Assembly (NCBI RefSeq): GCF_040610475.1
Contig: NZ_JBEXMJ010000001.1
Coordinates: 620,001 to 684,000, forward strand
DNA: 64,000 nt
Origin: Actinopolymorpha sp. NPDC004070
GTDB lineage: Bacteria; Actinomycetota; Actinomycetes; Propionibacteriales; Actinopolymorphaceae
Direction of reading: 5' to 3'
Below the pieces are notes generated by a model. That model worked only from the letters and a program-made list of their open reading frames with translations. It was not told where the DNA came from and searched no databases. Shown piece after piece: positions 7,693-16,070 of this stretch. Positions within the stretch are counted from its first letter, which is position 1. Every line of letters begins with the position of its first letter. The translations under genes and the position numbers were made by a program.

Positions 7693-9567
7693 ATGGCACC
7701 CGCCGACGTAGGAAGTTTTCGTCCCTCGTCCCGCCCCGGCCGCCGCTCAGTACTACTGGGCACGGCCGGCGCCGTCGGCGCCGTCGCCGCGTTCGGCGCG
7801 CTCGGAGGCCAGGCCGCGGCCGGCACCGCAGGCGCGGGCACGCCCATCTCGCCGGAGCCACCGGCCGAGCGGACCGGCCCGCGGGCGCAGGCCTGGATCC
7901 GCCGGGTCGTGGCCCGGATGTCGGCGGAGGAGAAGGTCGGCCAGCTCCTCGTCACGCATGTGTACGGCGCGGCCGCGGACAGCTCCGACGCCCGCAACGC
8001 CGCGGAGTACGGCGTGGCCACGCCCGCGGAGGTGGTGGCGAAATATCACCTTGGCGGTGTCTGCTACTTCACCTGGTCGGGCAACGTCGGCCCGCTGCCC
8101 GGGGTCGCGGCACTGTCCAACGGACTGCAGGCCGCCGCGACCGGCACCGGTGCGGGCCTGCCACTGCTGATCTCCACCGACCAGGAGCAGGGCACGATCG
8201 CCCGGATCGGCCCGCCGGCCGCGCAGTTCCCCGGCAACATGGCCCTCGGCGCGGGCCGCGACGCCGCCGCGGCCCGGGAGGCCGCCGCGATCACCGGTGC
8301 CGAGCTCGCCGCGCTCGGGATCAACCACGACTACGCACCGGATGCCGACGTGAACGTCGACCCGGGCAATCCGGTCATCGGCGTGCGATCGTTCGGTTCC
8401 GACCCCGGCCTGGTCGCAGAACTCGCCACCGCCCAGGTGCTCGGCTACCAACGCGACGGCCGGATCGCCGCCACCGCGAAGCACTTCCCCGGCCACGGCG
8501 ACACCAAGGTGGACAGCCACACCGGGATCCCGGAGATCCGCCACACCAGGCAGCAGTGGGAGGACCTCGACGCGCCGCCGTTCCGGTCGGTGATCGACGC
8601 GGGAATCGACTCGATCATGACCGGGCACCTGGTGTTTCCCGCGCTCGACCCGTCCGGTGACCCGGCGACCCTGTCCCACCCGATCGTGACCGGCCTGCTC
8701 CGGGAGGAGCTGGGCTTCACCGGTCTGGTGGTGACCGACGCCCTGGGCATGAAGGGCGTGCGGGACAAGTACGGCGACGACCAGGTGGTGGTCCTCGCGA
8801 TCAACGCCGGGGTGGACATGCTGCTGCGCCCGCCGGCGTTCGACCTGGCCCACCGGTCACTGCTGGCGGCGGTGCGCGAGGGGCGGATCAGCCGGCACCG
8901 GCTGGACGAGGCGGTCGGCCGGATCGTCCGGCTCAAGCTGGCCAACGGCATCGTCCACCATCCGACCGTGGACGTGTCGGCCGTGGAGAACACCGTCGGG
9001 ACGCAGGCACACCTGGACCGGGCCGACCGGATCACCGAGACGACCACCACCGTGGTGAGGAACGACGGACTGCTTCCCGCCCGGGTCGACGGTCGCCGGG
9101 TCCTGGTCGTGGGCGCCGGCGGCAGCGCGGTGCGGTACCTCGCCGACGCACTGGCCGACCGCGGCGCGGACACCGGCACCATGTCCACGGGCACCCGTCC
9201 CACCGATGCCGCGATCGCCGGCGCGGTCGGCGCCGCGGCCGACGCCGACCTGACGGTCGTCCTCACCTCCAAGGCCTGGGACACCGAGGTCACCGACCCG
9301 CAGGCCCGGCAGCGCCTGCTGGTCGGGGAGCTCCTCGGCACCGGGCGCCCGGTCGTGGTGGTCGCGGTCGCCGACCCCTACGACCTGGCGTACGCCGACC
9401 GCGCGCAGGCGGGCGTTGCGGTGTACGCACCGACCGCGGTGACCATGCGGGCACTCGCCCGGGTGCTGTGCGGGGAGGTGGGCCCGCGCGGGCGGCTGCC
9501 GGTGGAGATCCCGACCGCCGACGGCACCGGCGTGCTCTACCCGTACGGCCACGGCCTGACCTGGTGA
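7693..9567 (+). CDS. nagZ: GH3 beta-N-acetylhexosaminidase, NagZ type, Tat-exported
   Basis: 624 residues. The N-terminus has a twin-arginine pattern (RPGRRSVLLG, R17-R18) and a hydrophobic stretch ending near residue 43, so export by Tat is likely. The catalytic domain has KHFPGHGDTKVDSH (K263 to H276), the NagZ signature with its Asp-His acid/base loop, and nucleophile D349 in VVTDALGM. A second GH3 domain (about 450-620) follows, as in Bacillus NagZ and unlike the short Gram-negative cytoplasmic form. It should remove GlcNAc from the non-reducing ends of muropeptides outside the membrane. It is first in an operon with namZ, an amiE-like gene, a MurR-type regulator and murQ. Confidence 0.9.
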   Translation: MAPADVGSFRPSSRPGRRSVLLGTAGAVGAVAAFGALGGQAAAGTAGAGTPISPEPPAERTGPRAQAWIRRVVARMSAEEKVGQLLVTHVYGAAADSSDARNAAEYGVATPAEVVAKYHLGGVCYFTWSGNVGPLPGVAALSNGLQAAATGTGAGLPLLISTDQEQGTIARIGPPAAQFPGNMALGAGRDAAAAREAAAITGAELAALGINHDYAPDADVNVDPGNPVIGVRSFGSDPGLVAELATAQVLGYQRDGRIAATAKHFPGHGDTKVDSHTGIPEIRHTRQQWEDLDAPPFRSVIDAGIDSIMTGHLVFPALDPSGDPATLSHPIVTGLLREELGFTGLVVTDALGMKGVRDKYGDDQVVVLAINAGVDMLLRPPAFDLAHRSLLAAVREGRISRHRLDEAVGRIVRLKLANGIVHHPTVDVSAVENTVGTQAHLDRADRITETTTTVVRNDGLLPARVDGRRVLVVGAGGSAVRYLADALADRGADTGTMSTGTRPTDAAIAGAVGAAADADLTVVLTSKAWDTEVTDPQARQRLLVGELLGTGRPVVVVAVADPYDLAYADRAQAGVAVYAPTAVTMRALARVLCGEVGPRGRLPVEIPTADGTGVLYPYGHGLTW

Positions 9568-9661
9568 CCGGCCCGCGAGGCCGCACGCACGAATCCCGCG
9601 AATGCGAACCCACGCACACGAACGCGCGAACGCCAGATCCGCGAAACGAACGGAGTACGCG

Positions 9662-11023
9662 ATGACCAGCACCGGTTCACCGTCCCGGCGCACCCTCCTC
9701 GGTTCGGCCCTGGCCTCCGGGGCGGTGGTGACCACCGGTCTGGAGCTGTCCGGCTCGGCCGCCGCCGCCACCGAGCACCCCGGCGACCGGCAGGCCGGCC
9801 GGGGTGACCAGCCGGCCACCGCCGCGCGCGCCGGTGGCCGGGTGCTCACCGGCGCCGAGGTCGCCGCCGCGAACGACTGGGCGGTGCTGCGCGGCAGCAA
9901 GCTGGGCATCTTCAGCAACCCGACCGGCATCCTGCCCGACGCCCGCCACATCGTGGACGACCTCGCCGAGCACGACGACCTGACGATTCTGGGCGCGTTC
10001 GGGCCCGAGCACGGCTTCCGCGGCAGCGCGCAGGCGGGCGGCTCGGAGGGTGACAGCCGTGACCCGCGGACAGGCGTGCCGGTCTACGACGCGTACGGCG
10101 CCAACCAGGCGAAGCTCGGACAGTTGTTCGCCAAGGCCGGCGTGGAGACGCTGGTCTTCGACATCCAGGACATCGGTGCGCGGTTCTACACCTACATCTG
10201 GACGATGTACAACTCGATGGCCGCGGCCGCCCGGCTGGGCCTGCGGTACGTCGTTCTCGACCGGCCGAACCCGATCGGCGGCCGGGTGGACGGCGCGATG
10301 ATGACACCCGACTACACCTCCGGCGTCGGCGCCAAGGAGATCGTGCAGCAGCACGGGATGACGGTGGGGGAGCTCGCACGGTTCTTCAACGGCGAGCTGC
10401 TGCCCGCGGAGGCGGGCCGCCCGGTCGACCTCGAGGTCGTGGAGGTCAGGGGCTGGCGGCCGGACTCGCGCGCACAGGAGTACGACCCGCTGTGGCCGCC
10501 GCCCTCGCCGAACATCCCCACGCCGGACAGCGCCCTCGCCTACGTCGGCACCTGTTTCTTCGAGGGCACCAACATCTCCGAGGGGCGCGGGACCACGCGG
10601 CCGTTCGAGCTCCTCGGTGCGCCGTACCTCGACTACCACTGGGGTGACCGGCTGAACACCCACGGGCTCCCGGGCGTGGAGTTCCGCGAGGCGTACTTCG
10701 TACCGACGTTCAACAAGTACGTCGGCGAGACCTGCGCGGGTGTGCAGGTGCACGTCACCGACGTACGCGCGTTCCAGCCCGTCCCGGCCGCGGTGGCGAT
10801 GCTGGTGGAGGCCCGCCGGTACGCGGACTTCCAGTGGCGCTACGACACCTACGACCCGAAACGGCCGTACTGGATCGACAAGCTGTCCGGTTCGCCGCGG
10901 CTGCGCACGATGATCGACGCCGGCGCGTCCGTGGCCGAGGTGGTGGGTGCGTGGAGTGAGGAGGTGAAGGAGTTCGACGCACGCCGTCGGCAGTACCTCC
11001 TGTATCCGGGACGACGGGCCTAG
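9662..11023 (+). CDS. namZ: Exo-beta-N-acetylmuramidase NamZ (DUF1343), exported
   Basis: 453 residues from the ATG preceded by GGAG at a 6-nt gap; an upstream in-frame ATG at 9602 lacks such a site. SPSRRTLLGSALASG is a probable Tat or Sec signal. The DUF1343 domain shows FGPEHGFRGSAQAG, PVYDAYG, DIQDIGARFYTYIWT, RPNPIGG and FFEGTNISEGRGTTRPFE, all typical of the YbbC/NamZ family. Bacillus NamZ releases MurNAc from non-reducing ends after NagZ has removed the capping GlcNAc, so these adjacent genes encode consecutive steps. The product would be free extracytoplasmic MurNAc for MurQ, which then needs an uptake and phosphorylation system not present here. Confidence 0.9.
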   Translation: MTSTGSPSRRTLLGSALASGAVVTTGLELSGSAAAATEHPGDRQAGRGDQPATAARAGGRVLTGAEVAAANDWAVLRGSKLGIFSNPTGILPDARHIVDDLAEHDDLTILGAFGPEHGFRGSAQAGGSEGDSRDPRTGVPVYDAYGANQAKLGQLFAKAGVETLVFDIQDIGARFYTYIWTMYNSMAAAARLGLRYVVLDRPNPIGGRVDGAMMTPDYTSGVGAKEIVQQHGMTVGELARFFNGELLPAEAGRPVDLEVVEVRGWRPDSRAQEYDPLWPPPSPNIPTPDSALAYVGTCFFEGTNISEGRGTTRPFELLGAPYLDYHWGDRLNTHGLPGVEFREAYFVPTFNKYVGETCAGVQVHVTDVRAFQPVPAAVAMLVEARRYADFQWRYDTYDPKRPYWIDKLSGSPRLRTMIDAGASVAEVVGAWSEEVKEFDARRRQYLLYPGRRA

Positions 11024-11031
11024 GACACGAC

Positions 11032-12822
11032 GTGCCCAGGGCAGGTCTGTCGATGGACGGGTGGAGAAGGCGGGCTAGCGTACGGGTGGTCGCCACGATC
11101 GCGTTGGTCGGCACGGTTCTCGTCGCCGCACTGGCATCGATACCACCGCCCGCACGCGCCGATGCACGCAGTCGTGGTTTCGACCATCCGTATGAAGGTT
11201 TCGCCCCTCCCGGCACCCGACTTCGTGCCGGCACACCGAAGGAGGCCGGTCTGGACGCCGCCGAACTCACCGCGATGGTGGACGACCTGCGCGGATACCT
11301 CCGGCCGCAGGGCGACGGGCACCCGCTCTACCCGGGTGCCGTCGTGCTGGTCGCCCGCGAGGGCAAGGTCGTCGTGCACGAGGCGATGGGCCAGGCGGTG
11401 AAGTACGCCGACGCGTCCGGTGCCGAGTTGCCCCCGCACCAGCAGGTGCAGATGACGCCGGACACCATCTTCGACCTGGCCAGCATCTCCAAGCTGTTCA
11501 CGTCGATCGTGGTGATGCAGCAGGTCGAGGGCGGCCGGGTAAACCTGGACGCGCCGGTCGCCAACTACCTTCCGGAGTTCGGAAGCTTCGGCAAGGAACC
11601 AATCACCGTACGCCAGTTGCTCACGCACACCTCCGGTCTGCCGTCATGGATGCGCCTGTGGCGGCCCTACGCCGACCGTGCGAGCCGGATCGCGGCGGTG
11701 CTCGCGGTCAAGCCGAGCGCGCCACCGGGAACGACGTACGTCTACTCCGACCTCAACCTCATCACGCTCGGCGTCCTGGTCGAACGCGTCGCCGGCCGCG
11801 GCCTCGACGAACTCGTGCGCACCGGCATCACCGAACCACTCGGCATGGTCGACACCGGCTACAACCCGCCGGCGGACAAGCTGCACCGCGTGGCGGCGAC
11901 GGAGTTCCAGACCGACCCCGACCGGGGCATGGTGCGCGGTAGCGTGCACGACGAGAACGCCTGGTCGCTGGGCGGTGTCGCCGGACATGCCGGGGTGTTC
12001 TCCACCGCGTCCGATCTCTCGATCCTCGCGCAGGCGATGATGAACGGCGGCACGTACGCAGGTCGTCGCGTCCTTCAGGAGAAGACAGTCACGGCGATGC
12101 TCACCGACCTGAACGAAGGTTTCCCAGGTCACGCGCACGGGTTGGGTTTCGAGCTCGACCAGCGGTTCTACATGGGCGCGTTGTCGTCACCGCGTACAGC
12201 CGGGCACACCGGCTTCACCGGGACGTCGGTGGTCATCGACCTGTTGTCGCGTTCCATCGCCGTCCTGACAACCAACCGGGTCCATCCACGCAGGGAGTGG
12301 AGCAGCGTCAACGTCGCGCGCCGCACGGTCGCCGACCACGTGGCGCAGGCACTCGACGTCACACCGCGACGTGGTCGCACCGCGTGGTACGCCGGTCACG
12401 CGGACGACAGCACAGCGACGCTGACGTTGCCGGTGACGTTGCGGGAGAGACGCACCAGGCTCGGCTTCGACCTGTTCGTGGACACCGAAACCGCAGACGT
12501 CCTGACACTGGAGTTGTCCCGCGACGGTGGCGCTACGTGGTCGCCGCTGCCGTACGTCGTGTCGAGTCGCGGACGGATCGCTAACCATGACGGCTCTATC
12601 CGGGGATTCACCGGACGGCATTGGCAGCAGGCGTACGCTGAGGTCGACGAATCGCCAGGTCAGGTCCAGCTTCGCTGGCGATACGTCACCGATCCGCTCT
12701 ACCAGGGTCGCGGTGTCTACGTCGATGAGGTCCGGTTGGGTGACGCGCAGGGCACGCTGTTCAACGGGGAGCGGGAAGCCGATCGCTTCCTCGCGGACGG
12801 CTGGTCACTGGCAAGGCGCTGA
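11032..12822 (+). CDS. AmiE-like serine hydrolase (beta-lactamase/PBP4* fold) with extra C-terminal beta domain
   Basis: 596 residues starting at GTG, 8 nt after namZ. A basic N-terminus and hydrophobic stretch (about 17-38) ending in ARADA look like a signal peptide. The serine hydrolase domain (about 65-440) has S151-x-x-K154 (ASISKLF), the YSD triad at 238-240 and a GHTGFTG in place of KTG. About 130 further residues form a strand-rich region (LGFDLFVDTETADVLTLELS, GQVQLRW) absent from ordinary AmiE. In Bacillus the YbbE/AmiE enzyme cleaves the MurNAc-L-Ala bond of muropeptides and is encoded beside nagZ and namZ; that role is inferred here from position. A D-amino-acid esterase or peptidase function is also possible. 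Confidence 0.75.
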   Translation: MPRAGLSMDGWRRRASVRVVATIALVGTVLVAALASIPPPARADARSRGFDHPYEGFAPPGTRLRAGTPKEAGLDAAELTAMVDDLRGYLRPQGDGHPLYPGAVVLVAREGKVVVHEAMGQAVKYADASGAELPPHQQVQMTPDTIFDLASISKLFTSIVVMQQVEGGRVNLDAPVANYLPEFGSFGKEPITVRQLLTHTSGLPSWMRLWRPYADRASRIAAVLAVKPSAPPGTTYVYSDLNLITLGVLVERVAGRGLDELVRTGITEPLGMVDTGYNPPADKLHRVAATEFQTDPDRGMVRGSVHDENAWSLGGVAGHAGVFSTASDLSILAQAMMNGGTYAGRRVLQEKTVTAMLTDLNEGFPGHAHGLGFELDQRFYMGALSSPRTAGHTGFTGTSVVIDLLSRSIAVLTTNRVHPRREWSSVNVARRTVADHVAQALDVTPRRGRTAWYAGHADDSTATLTLPVTLRERRTRLGFDLFVDTETADVLTLELSRDGGATWSPLPYVVSSRGRIANHDGSIRGFTGRHWQQAYAEVDESPGQVQLRWRYVTDPLYQGRGVYVDEVRLGDAQGTLFNGEREADRFLADGWSLARR

Positions 12823-13029
12823 ACCGTTCGTCACCGACAGTGCACGCTAGCGACACGGCAGGGAGCACGGACACTGGTCCGGCTTCCGGCTCGCCGGGTG
12901 GTCGACGGCGATGGTGGTGGTCGGTGGTGAACCCCGCTCCGGTGTTCCGGAACGAGGTTCGGCCAGGTGGCGGTCGCGAGCGTGGCTGGACACGTGCTCC
13001 CAGGTTGCGAGGGTAAGTTACTTTCCACT
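12823..13029 (+). promoter_or_regulatory. Regulatory gap ahead of the RpiR gene
   Basis: The 207-bp gap separates the exported enzymes from rpiR-murQ. It contains GGGAGCACGGACACTG (12861-12876), which differs by one base from a 16-mer in the tandem repeat after the histidine kinase, and the operator-like palindrome at its 3' end. No gene is supported here. Confidence 0.4.
13012..13026. promoter_or_regulatory. Palindromic operator candidate GGTAAGTTACTTTCC at the rpiR start
   Basis: The 15-mer is a palindrome centred on T13019 with one mismatched pair (core AAGTTACTT). It contains TAAGTT, a possible -10 element, and lies 3 bp before the ATG at 13030. A repressor bound here would block its own gene and murQ. 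RpiR/MurR proteins bind such AT-rich palindromes; that this is the binding site is inferred. Confidence 0.55.
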
Positions 13030-13953
13030 ATGGGCAAGAATTCGAAGATTCCTGAGGCCGACCCGGTGGCCGAAGGCGTCGTGATCCGGATCCGGGCCCT
13101 CGCTCCTTCGTTGTCACCGGCCGAGCGCCGCGTGGCCAGCCTCGTCCTCGAGGATCCCGAGGGGGCGTCCGCCCGGACCATCACCGAGCTGGCCCGCGCG
13201 GCGGGCACGTCGGAGACGACGGTCATCAGGTTCTGCAAGGTTCTAGGACTACCCGGCTACCCGGAGCTGCGGCTTCGGCTGGCGGCGGAGTCGGCCCGCG
13301 AATCCGCCCGCGACGGCGACCGCGGCCGGGTCGTCGGCAGCGACATCGGTCCTGACGACTCGATGGCGCAGATCGTGGAGAAGGTCGCGTTCGCCGACGC
13401 ACGTGCGGTGGAGGAGACCGCCCGCCAGCTCGACGTCGAGGTGGTGGAGACGGTGTCGGAGGTACTCGCCGCCGCACGGCGCACCGAGCTCTTCGGTGTG
13501 GGCGCGAGTGCCTTCGTGGCCCTGGACTTCCAGCAGAAGCTGCACCGCATCGGCCGGTTGGCGTTCGCATGGGTCGACACCCACGCCGCGCTGGCCAGTG
13601 CCGCGCTGCTCGGCCCGGGCGACGTCGCGGTCGGCATCTCCCACACCGGCATGACGGGCGACACGATGGAGGTGCTCGCCCAGGCACGCGACCGGGGCGC
13701 GACCACGGTGGCGCTGACCAACTTCCCGCGGTCCCCGATCGCGGAGGTCGCCGACTACGTACTCACCACGGCGGCACGGGAGACCACGTTCCGTTCCGGC
13801 GCAACCGCCAGCCGGATCGCCCAGCTCACCGTGGTGGACTGCCTGTTCGTGGCGGTGGCCAGGCGTCACTACGACAAGACGATGGGCGCGCTCGAGGTGA
13901 CCTTCGACGCGATCAGTGGACGCCGGGTGGCGGCTTCGCGCGGACGGCGTTGA
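13030..13953 (+). CDS. murR: RpiR/MurR-family regulator with SIS domain
   Basis: 307 residues from ATG 13030; a longer GTG frame from 12967 would run through the operator and has no family support. The N-terminal RpiR helix-turn-helix (about 15-90) includes LSPAERRVASLVLEDP and AAGTSETTVIRFCKVLG. The SIS sugar-phosphate isomerase-like domain (about 125-260) includes LFGVGASAFVALDFQQKLHRIG and ISHTGMTGDTMEVLAQA. In MurR the SIS domain binds MurNAc-6-phosphate, the MurQ substrate. Adjacency and TGATG overlap with murQ make that ligand the best guess. Probably autoregulated through the palindrome at 13012-13026. The murR name rests on context rather than on a diagnostic residue. Confidence 0.85.
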   Translation: MGKNSKIPEADPVAEGVVIRIRALAPSLSPAERRVASLVLEDPEGASARTITELARAAGTSETTVIRFCKVLGLPGYPELRLRLAAESARESARDGDRGRVVGSDIGPDDSMAQIVEKVAFADARAVEETARQLDVEVVETVSEVLAAARRTELFGVGASAFVALDFQQKLHRIGRLAFAWVDTHAALASAALLGPGDVAVGISHTGMTGDTMEVLAQARDRGATTVALTNFPRSPIAEVADYVLTTAARETTFRSGATASRIAQLTVVDCLFVAVARRHYDKTMGALEVTFDAISGRRVAASRGRR

Positions 13954-14915
13954 TGGGTGATTCGCGGAGCGAGCCGCGTCGGGAGAAGGGAACCCGACCG
14001 GTGATCGAGGACTTCGTACGCGTGGAATCACCCACGGAGGCACGCAATCCGCGCACCACGCAGATCGACCGGGTACCCACCCTCGCGGTGCTGGAACTCA
14101 TCAACGACGAGGACCAGCAGGTGGCGGGCGCGGTCCGTGCCGTGCTGCCCCGCCTTGCCGCCGCGGTCGACCTCGCGGTGCAGGCGCTGCGCGAGGGACG
14201 TCGCGTCCACTACGTCGGAGCCGGCACCTCCGGACGCCTCGGCGTGCTCGACGCCGCGGAGTTGCCGCCGACGTTCAACGTGCCGCGCGGCTGGTTCGTG
14301 ACCCACGCGGCCGGCGGGCCGACCGCCCTGCTGCGTGCGATCGAGGGCGCCGAGGACGACGAGGAGGCCGGGGCCGCGGAGATCGCGGAGTCTGCGGTGG
14401 CCGGTGACGTGGTGGTCGGGCTCGCCGCGAGCGGCCGGACGCCGTACGTCGTCGGTGCGCTGCGGGCCGCCCGCCGGCTCGGCGCCGCCACCGTCCTGGT
14501 CACCGCCAACCCCTCGGCTGCCGTGGGCAGTGAGGTCGACGTGTTCGTCGCGGTCGACACCGGCCCGGAGGTGGTCGCGGGCTCCACCCGGATGAAGGCG
14601 GGCACCGCGCAGAAGCTGATCCTGAACGCCTTCTCCACCGCGGTGATGGTCCGGATGGGCCGGACGTACTCCAACCTGATGGTCGACCTGATGGCCACCA
14701 ACGCCAAGCTGCGCGGGCGGATGCTGGAGATCCTCGGCGAGGCGACGGGAGAGGACCAGCAGACCTGCGCCCGGGCACTGACCGACGCCGGCGGGGAGCT
14801 GAAGACCGCCCTGGTCGCGGTGCTCGGCGGAGTCGGTCCGGAGGTGGCGCGGGCGGCGCTGGAACGCGCCGACGGGCACGTGCACGCGGCGCTCGCGGAC
14901 GTGCGCCGGGTGTGA
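13953..14915 (+). CDS. murQ: N-acetylmuramic acid 6-phosphate etherase
   Basis: 320 residues, close to the usual 298-305 plus a short N-terminal extension. The SIS-type domain carries HYVGAGTSGRLGVLDAAELPPTF with the conserved catalytic glutamate (E103), LAASGRTPYVVGALR, and GPEVVAGSTRMKAGTAQKL in the MurQ signature region. It cleaves the lactyl ether of MurNAc-6-P to give GlcNAc-6-P and D-lactate in the cytoplasm, the committing step that returns MurNAc to amino-sugar metabolism. The ATG shares one base with the regulator stop (TGATG), so the two are co-translated. No MurP phosphotransferase or MurK kinase is nearby, so the source of MurNAc-6-P is open. Confidence 0.93.
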   Translation: MGDSRSEPRREKGTRPVIEDFVRVESPTEARNPRTTQIDRVPTLAVLELINDEDQQVAGAVRAVLPRLAAAVDLAVQALREGRRVHYVGAGTSGRLGVLDAAELPPTFNVPRGWFVTHAAGGPTALLRAIEGAEDDEEAGAAEIAESAVAGDVVVGLAASGRTPYVVGALRAARRLGAATVLVTANPSAAVGSEVDVFVAVDTGPEVVAGSTRMKAGTAQKLILNAFSTAVMVRMGRTYSNLMVDLMATNAKLRGRMLEILGEATGEDQQTCARALTDAGGELKTALVAVLGGVGPEVARAALERADGHVHAALADVRRV

Positions 14916-15023
14916 ACACCTGTCCGGTTGTGGTCTTGCACCACGGGTAGAGAACCACGCAGTGTGGAGGTTCCAGGTGCGTCTCTTCCCTCGTCGACGC
15001 GCCCAGACGTGTCGGAGGTCCCT

Positions 15024-16004
15024 GTGCAGGCGATATGGAAGGGTTCGGTGTCCTTCGGCCTGGTGACGATCCCCGTCAAGGTATACGCGGCCACCCAGGA
15101 GAAGGATGTCGCGTTCCGTCAGGTTCACGCCGCCGACGGTGGCCGCATCCGGTACCGCCGCATCTGCGAGGCCGACGGCGAGGAGGTGGCCTACTCCGAC
15201 ATCGCCAAGGGGTACGAGCTTCCCGACGGTGAGATGGCGATCCTGACCGCGGACGACATGGCCGACCTGCCGCTGCCGACCCGGCACGTGGTGGAGGTGC
15301 TGGAGTTCGTTCCGGCGGAGGAGATCGACCCCATCTACGTCTCCCGCAGCTACTACCTGCAGGCCGACGGACCGGCCGCCAAACCGTACGTCCTGTTGCG
15401 GGACGCGCTGCGCCGCACCGGTCAGACGGCCCTTGTCAAGGTGGCCTTGCGCAACCGCGAGGCACTGGCGATGTTGCGCCCCAAGGACGACGTACTGGTC
15501 CTGCAGACGATGTTGTGGCCGGACGAGGTACGCGACGCGTCGTTCGCGGCACCCCCGTCGGAGGTGGAGGTCCGCCCGCAGGAGGTGGCGATGGCGGAGT
15601 CCTACATCCAGACGTTGGAGACCAGCTTCGACCCCGAGCGCTACCACGACGAGTACCGCGCCGCCCTCGAGGTCGTCCTGGAAGCCAAGGCGACCGGGCA
15701 CGAGGTGGAGGCTCCCGCGGCCGCAGCGCCCGCCAGGGGTGAGGTGGTCGATCTGATGGCGGCGTTGCAGGCCAGCGTGGACGAGGCTCGCCGGCAACGC
15801 GGAGAGTCGACCGGTGGCGCCGGCCGCGCGGCCGGGTCGGGTGCGAAGTCGGCCAAGAAGGCGCCTGCCAAGAAGACGGCGGCGAAGAAGGCGCCGGCCA
15901 AGAAGGCCGCGGCGAAGAAGACCACCACCAAGAAGGCTGCCGCGAAGAAGACCAGCGCGAAGACCGCGAAGACGGCGAAGACCCCGGCCCGCAAGTCCGC
16001 TTAG
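15024..16004 (+). CDS. ku: Ku DNA end-binding protein, non-homologous end joining
   Basis: 326 residues. The GTG start follows CGGAGG at a proper gap and gives the family opening QAIWKGSVSFGLVTIPVKVY; the open frame further upstream is non-coding. The Ku core (about 1-260) is followed by a lysine/alanine tail rich in AKKAPAKK-type repeats, as in many actinobacterial Ku proteins, where it aids DNA binding and translocation. Ku homodimers bridge double-strand breaks and recruit ligase LigD. LigD is not in this window. A small inverted repeat (14930-14944) lies between murQ and this gene, so ku is probably its own unit. Confidence 0.93.
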   Translation: MQAIWKGSVSFGLVTIPVKVYAATQEKDVAFRQVHAADGGRIRYRRICEADGEEVAYSDIAKGYELPDGEMAILTADDMADLPLPTRHVVEVLEFVPAEEIDPIYVSRSYYLQADGPAAKPYVLLRDALRRTGQTALVKVALRNREALAMLRPKDDVLVLQTMLWPDEVRDASFAAPPSEVEVRPQEVAMAESYIQTLETSFDPERYHDEYRAALEVVLEAKATGHEVEAPAAAAPARGEVVDLMAALQASVDEARRQRGESTGGAGRAAGSGAKSAKKAPAKKTAAKKAPAKKAAAKKTTTKKAAAKKTSAKTAKTAKTPARKSA

Positions 16005-16021
16005 CCGAACTGGGCCGATCC

Positions 16022-16065
16022 GGTCGGCCCCGGGTCGGCCCCGGGTCGGCCCCGGGTCGGCCCCG
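16022..16065. repeat. Four tandem copies of an 11-bp GC-rich unit
   Basis: GGTCGGCCCCG is repeated exactly four times between the convergent ku and permease genes. Neighbouring units can pair (GGCC and CCCGGG segments), so the array can fold and may act as a terminator. Copy number is likely to vary between strains. Confidence 0.85.
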
Positions 16066-16070
16066 GGGAA

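Noticed and set aside
15830..16000. Tandem DNA repeat at the end of ku
   Set aside because: It encodes the Lys/Ala tail usual for actinobacterial Ku; units are irregular and coding.
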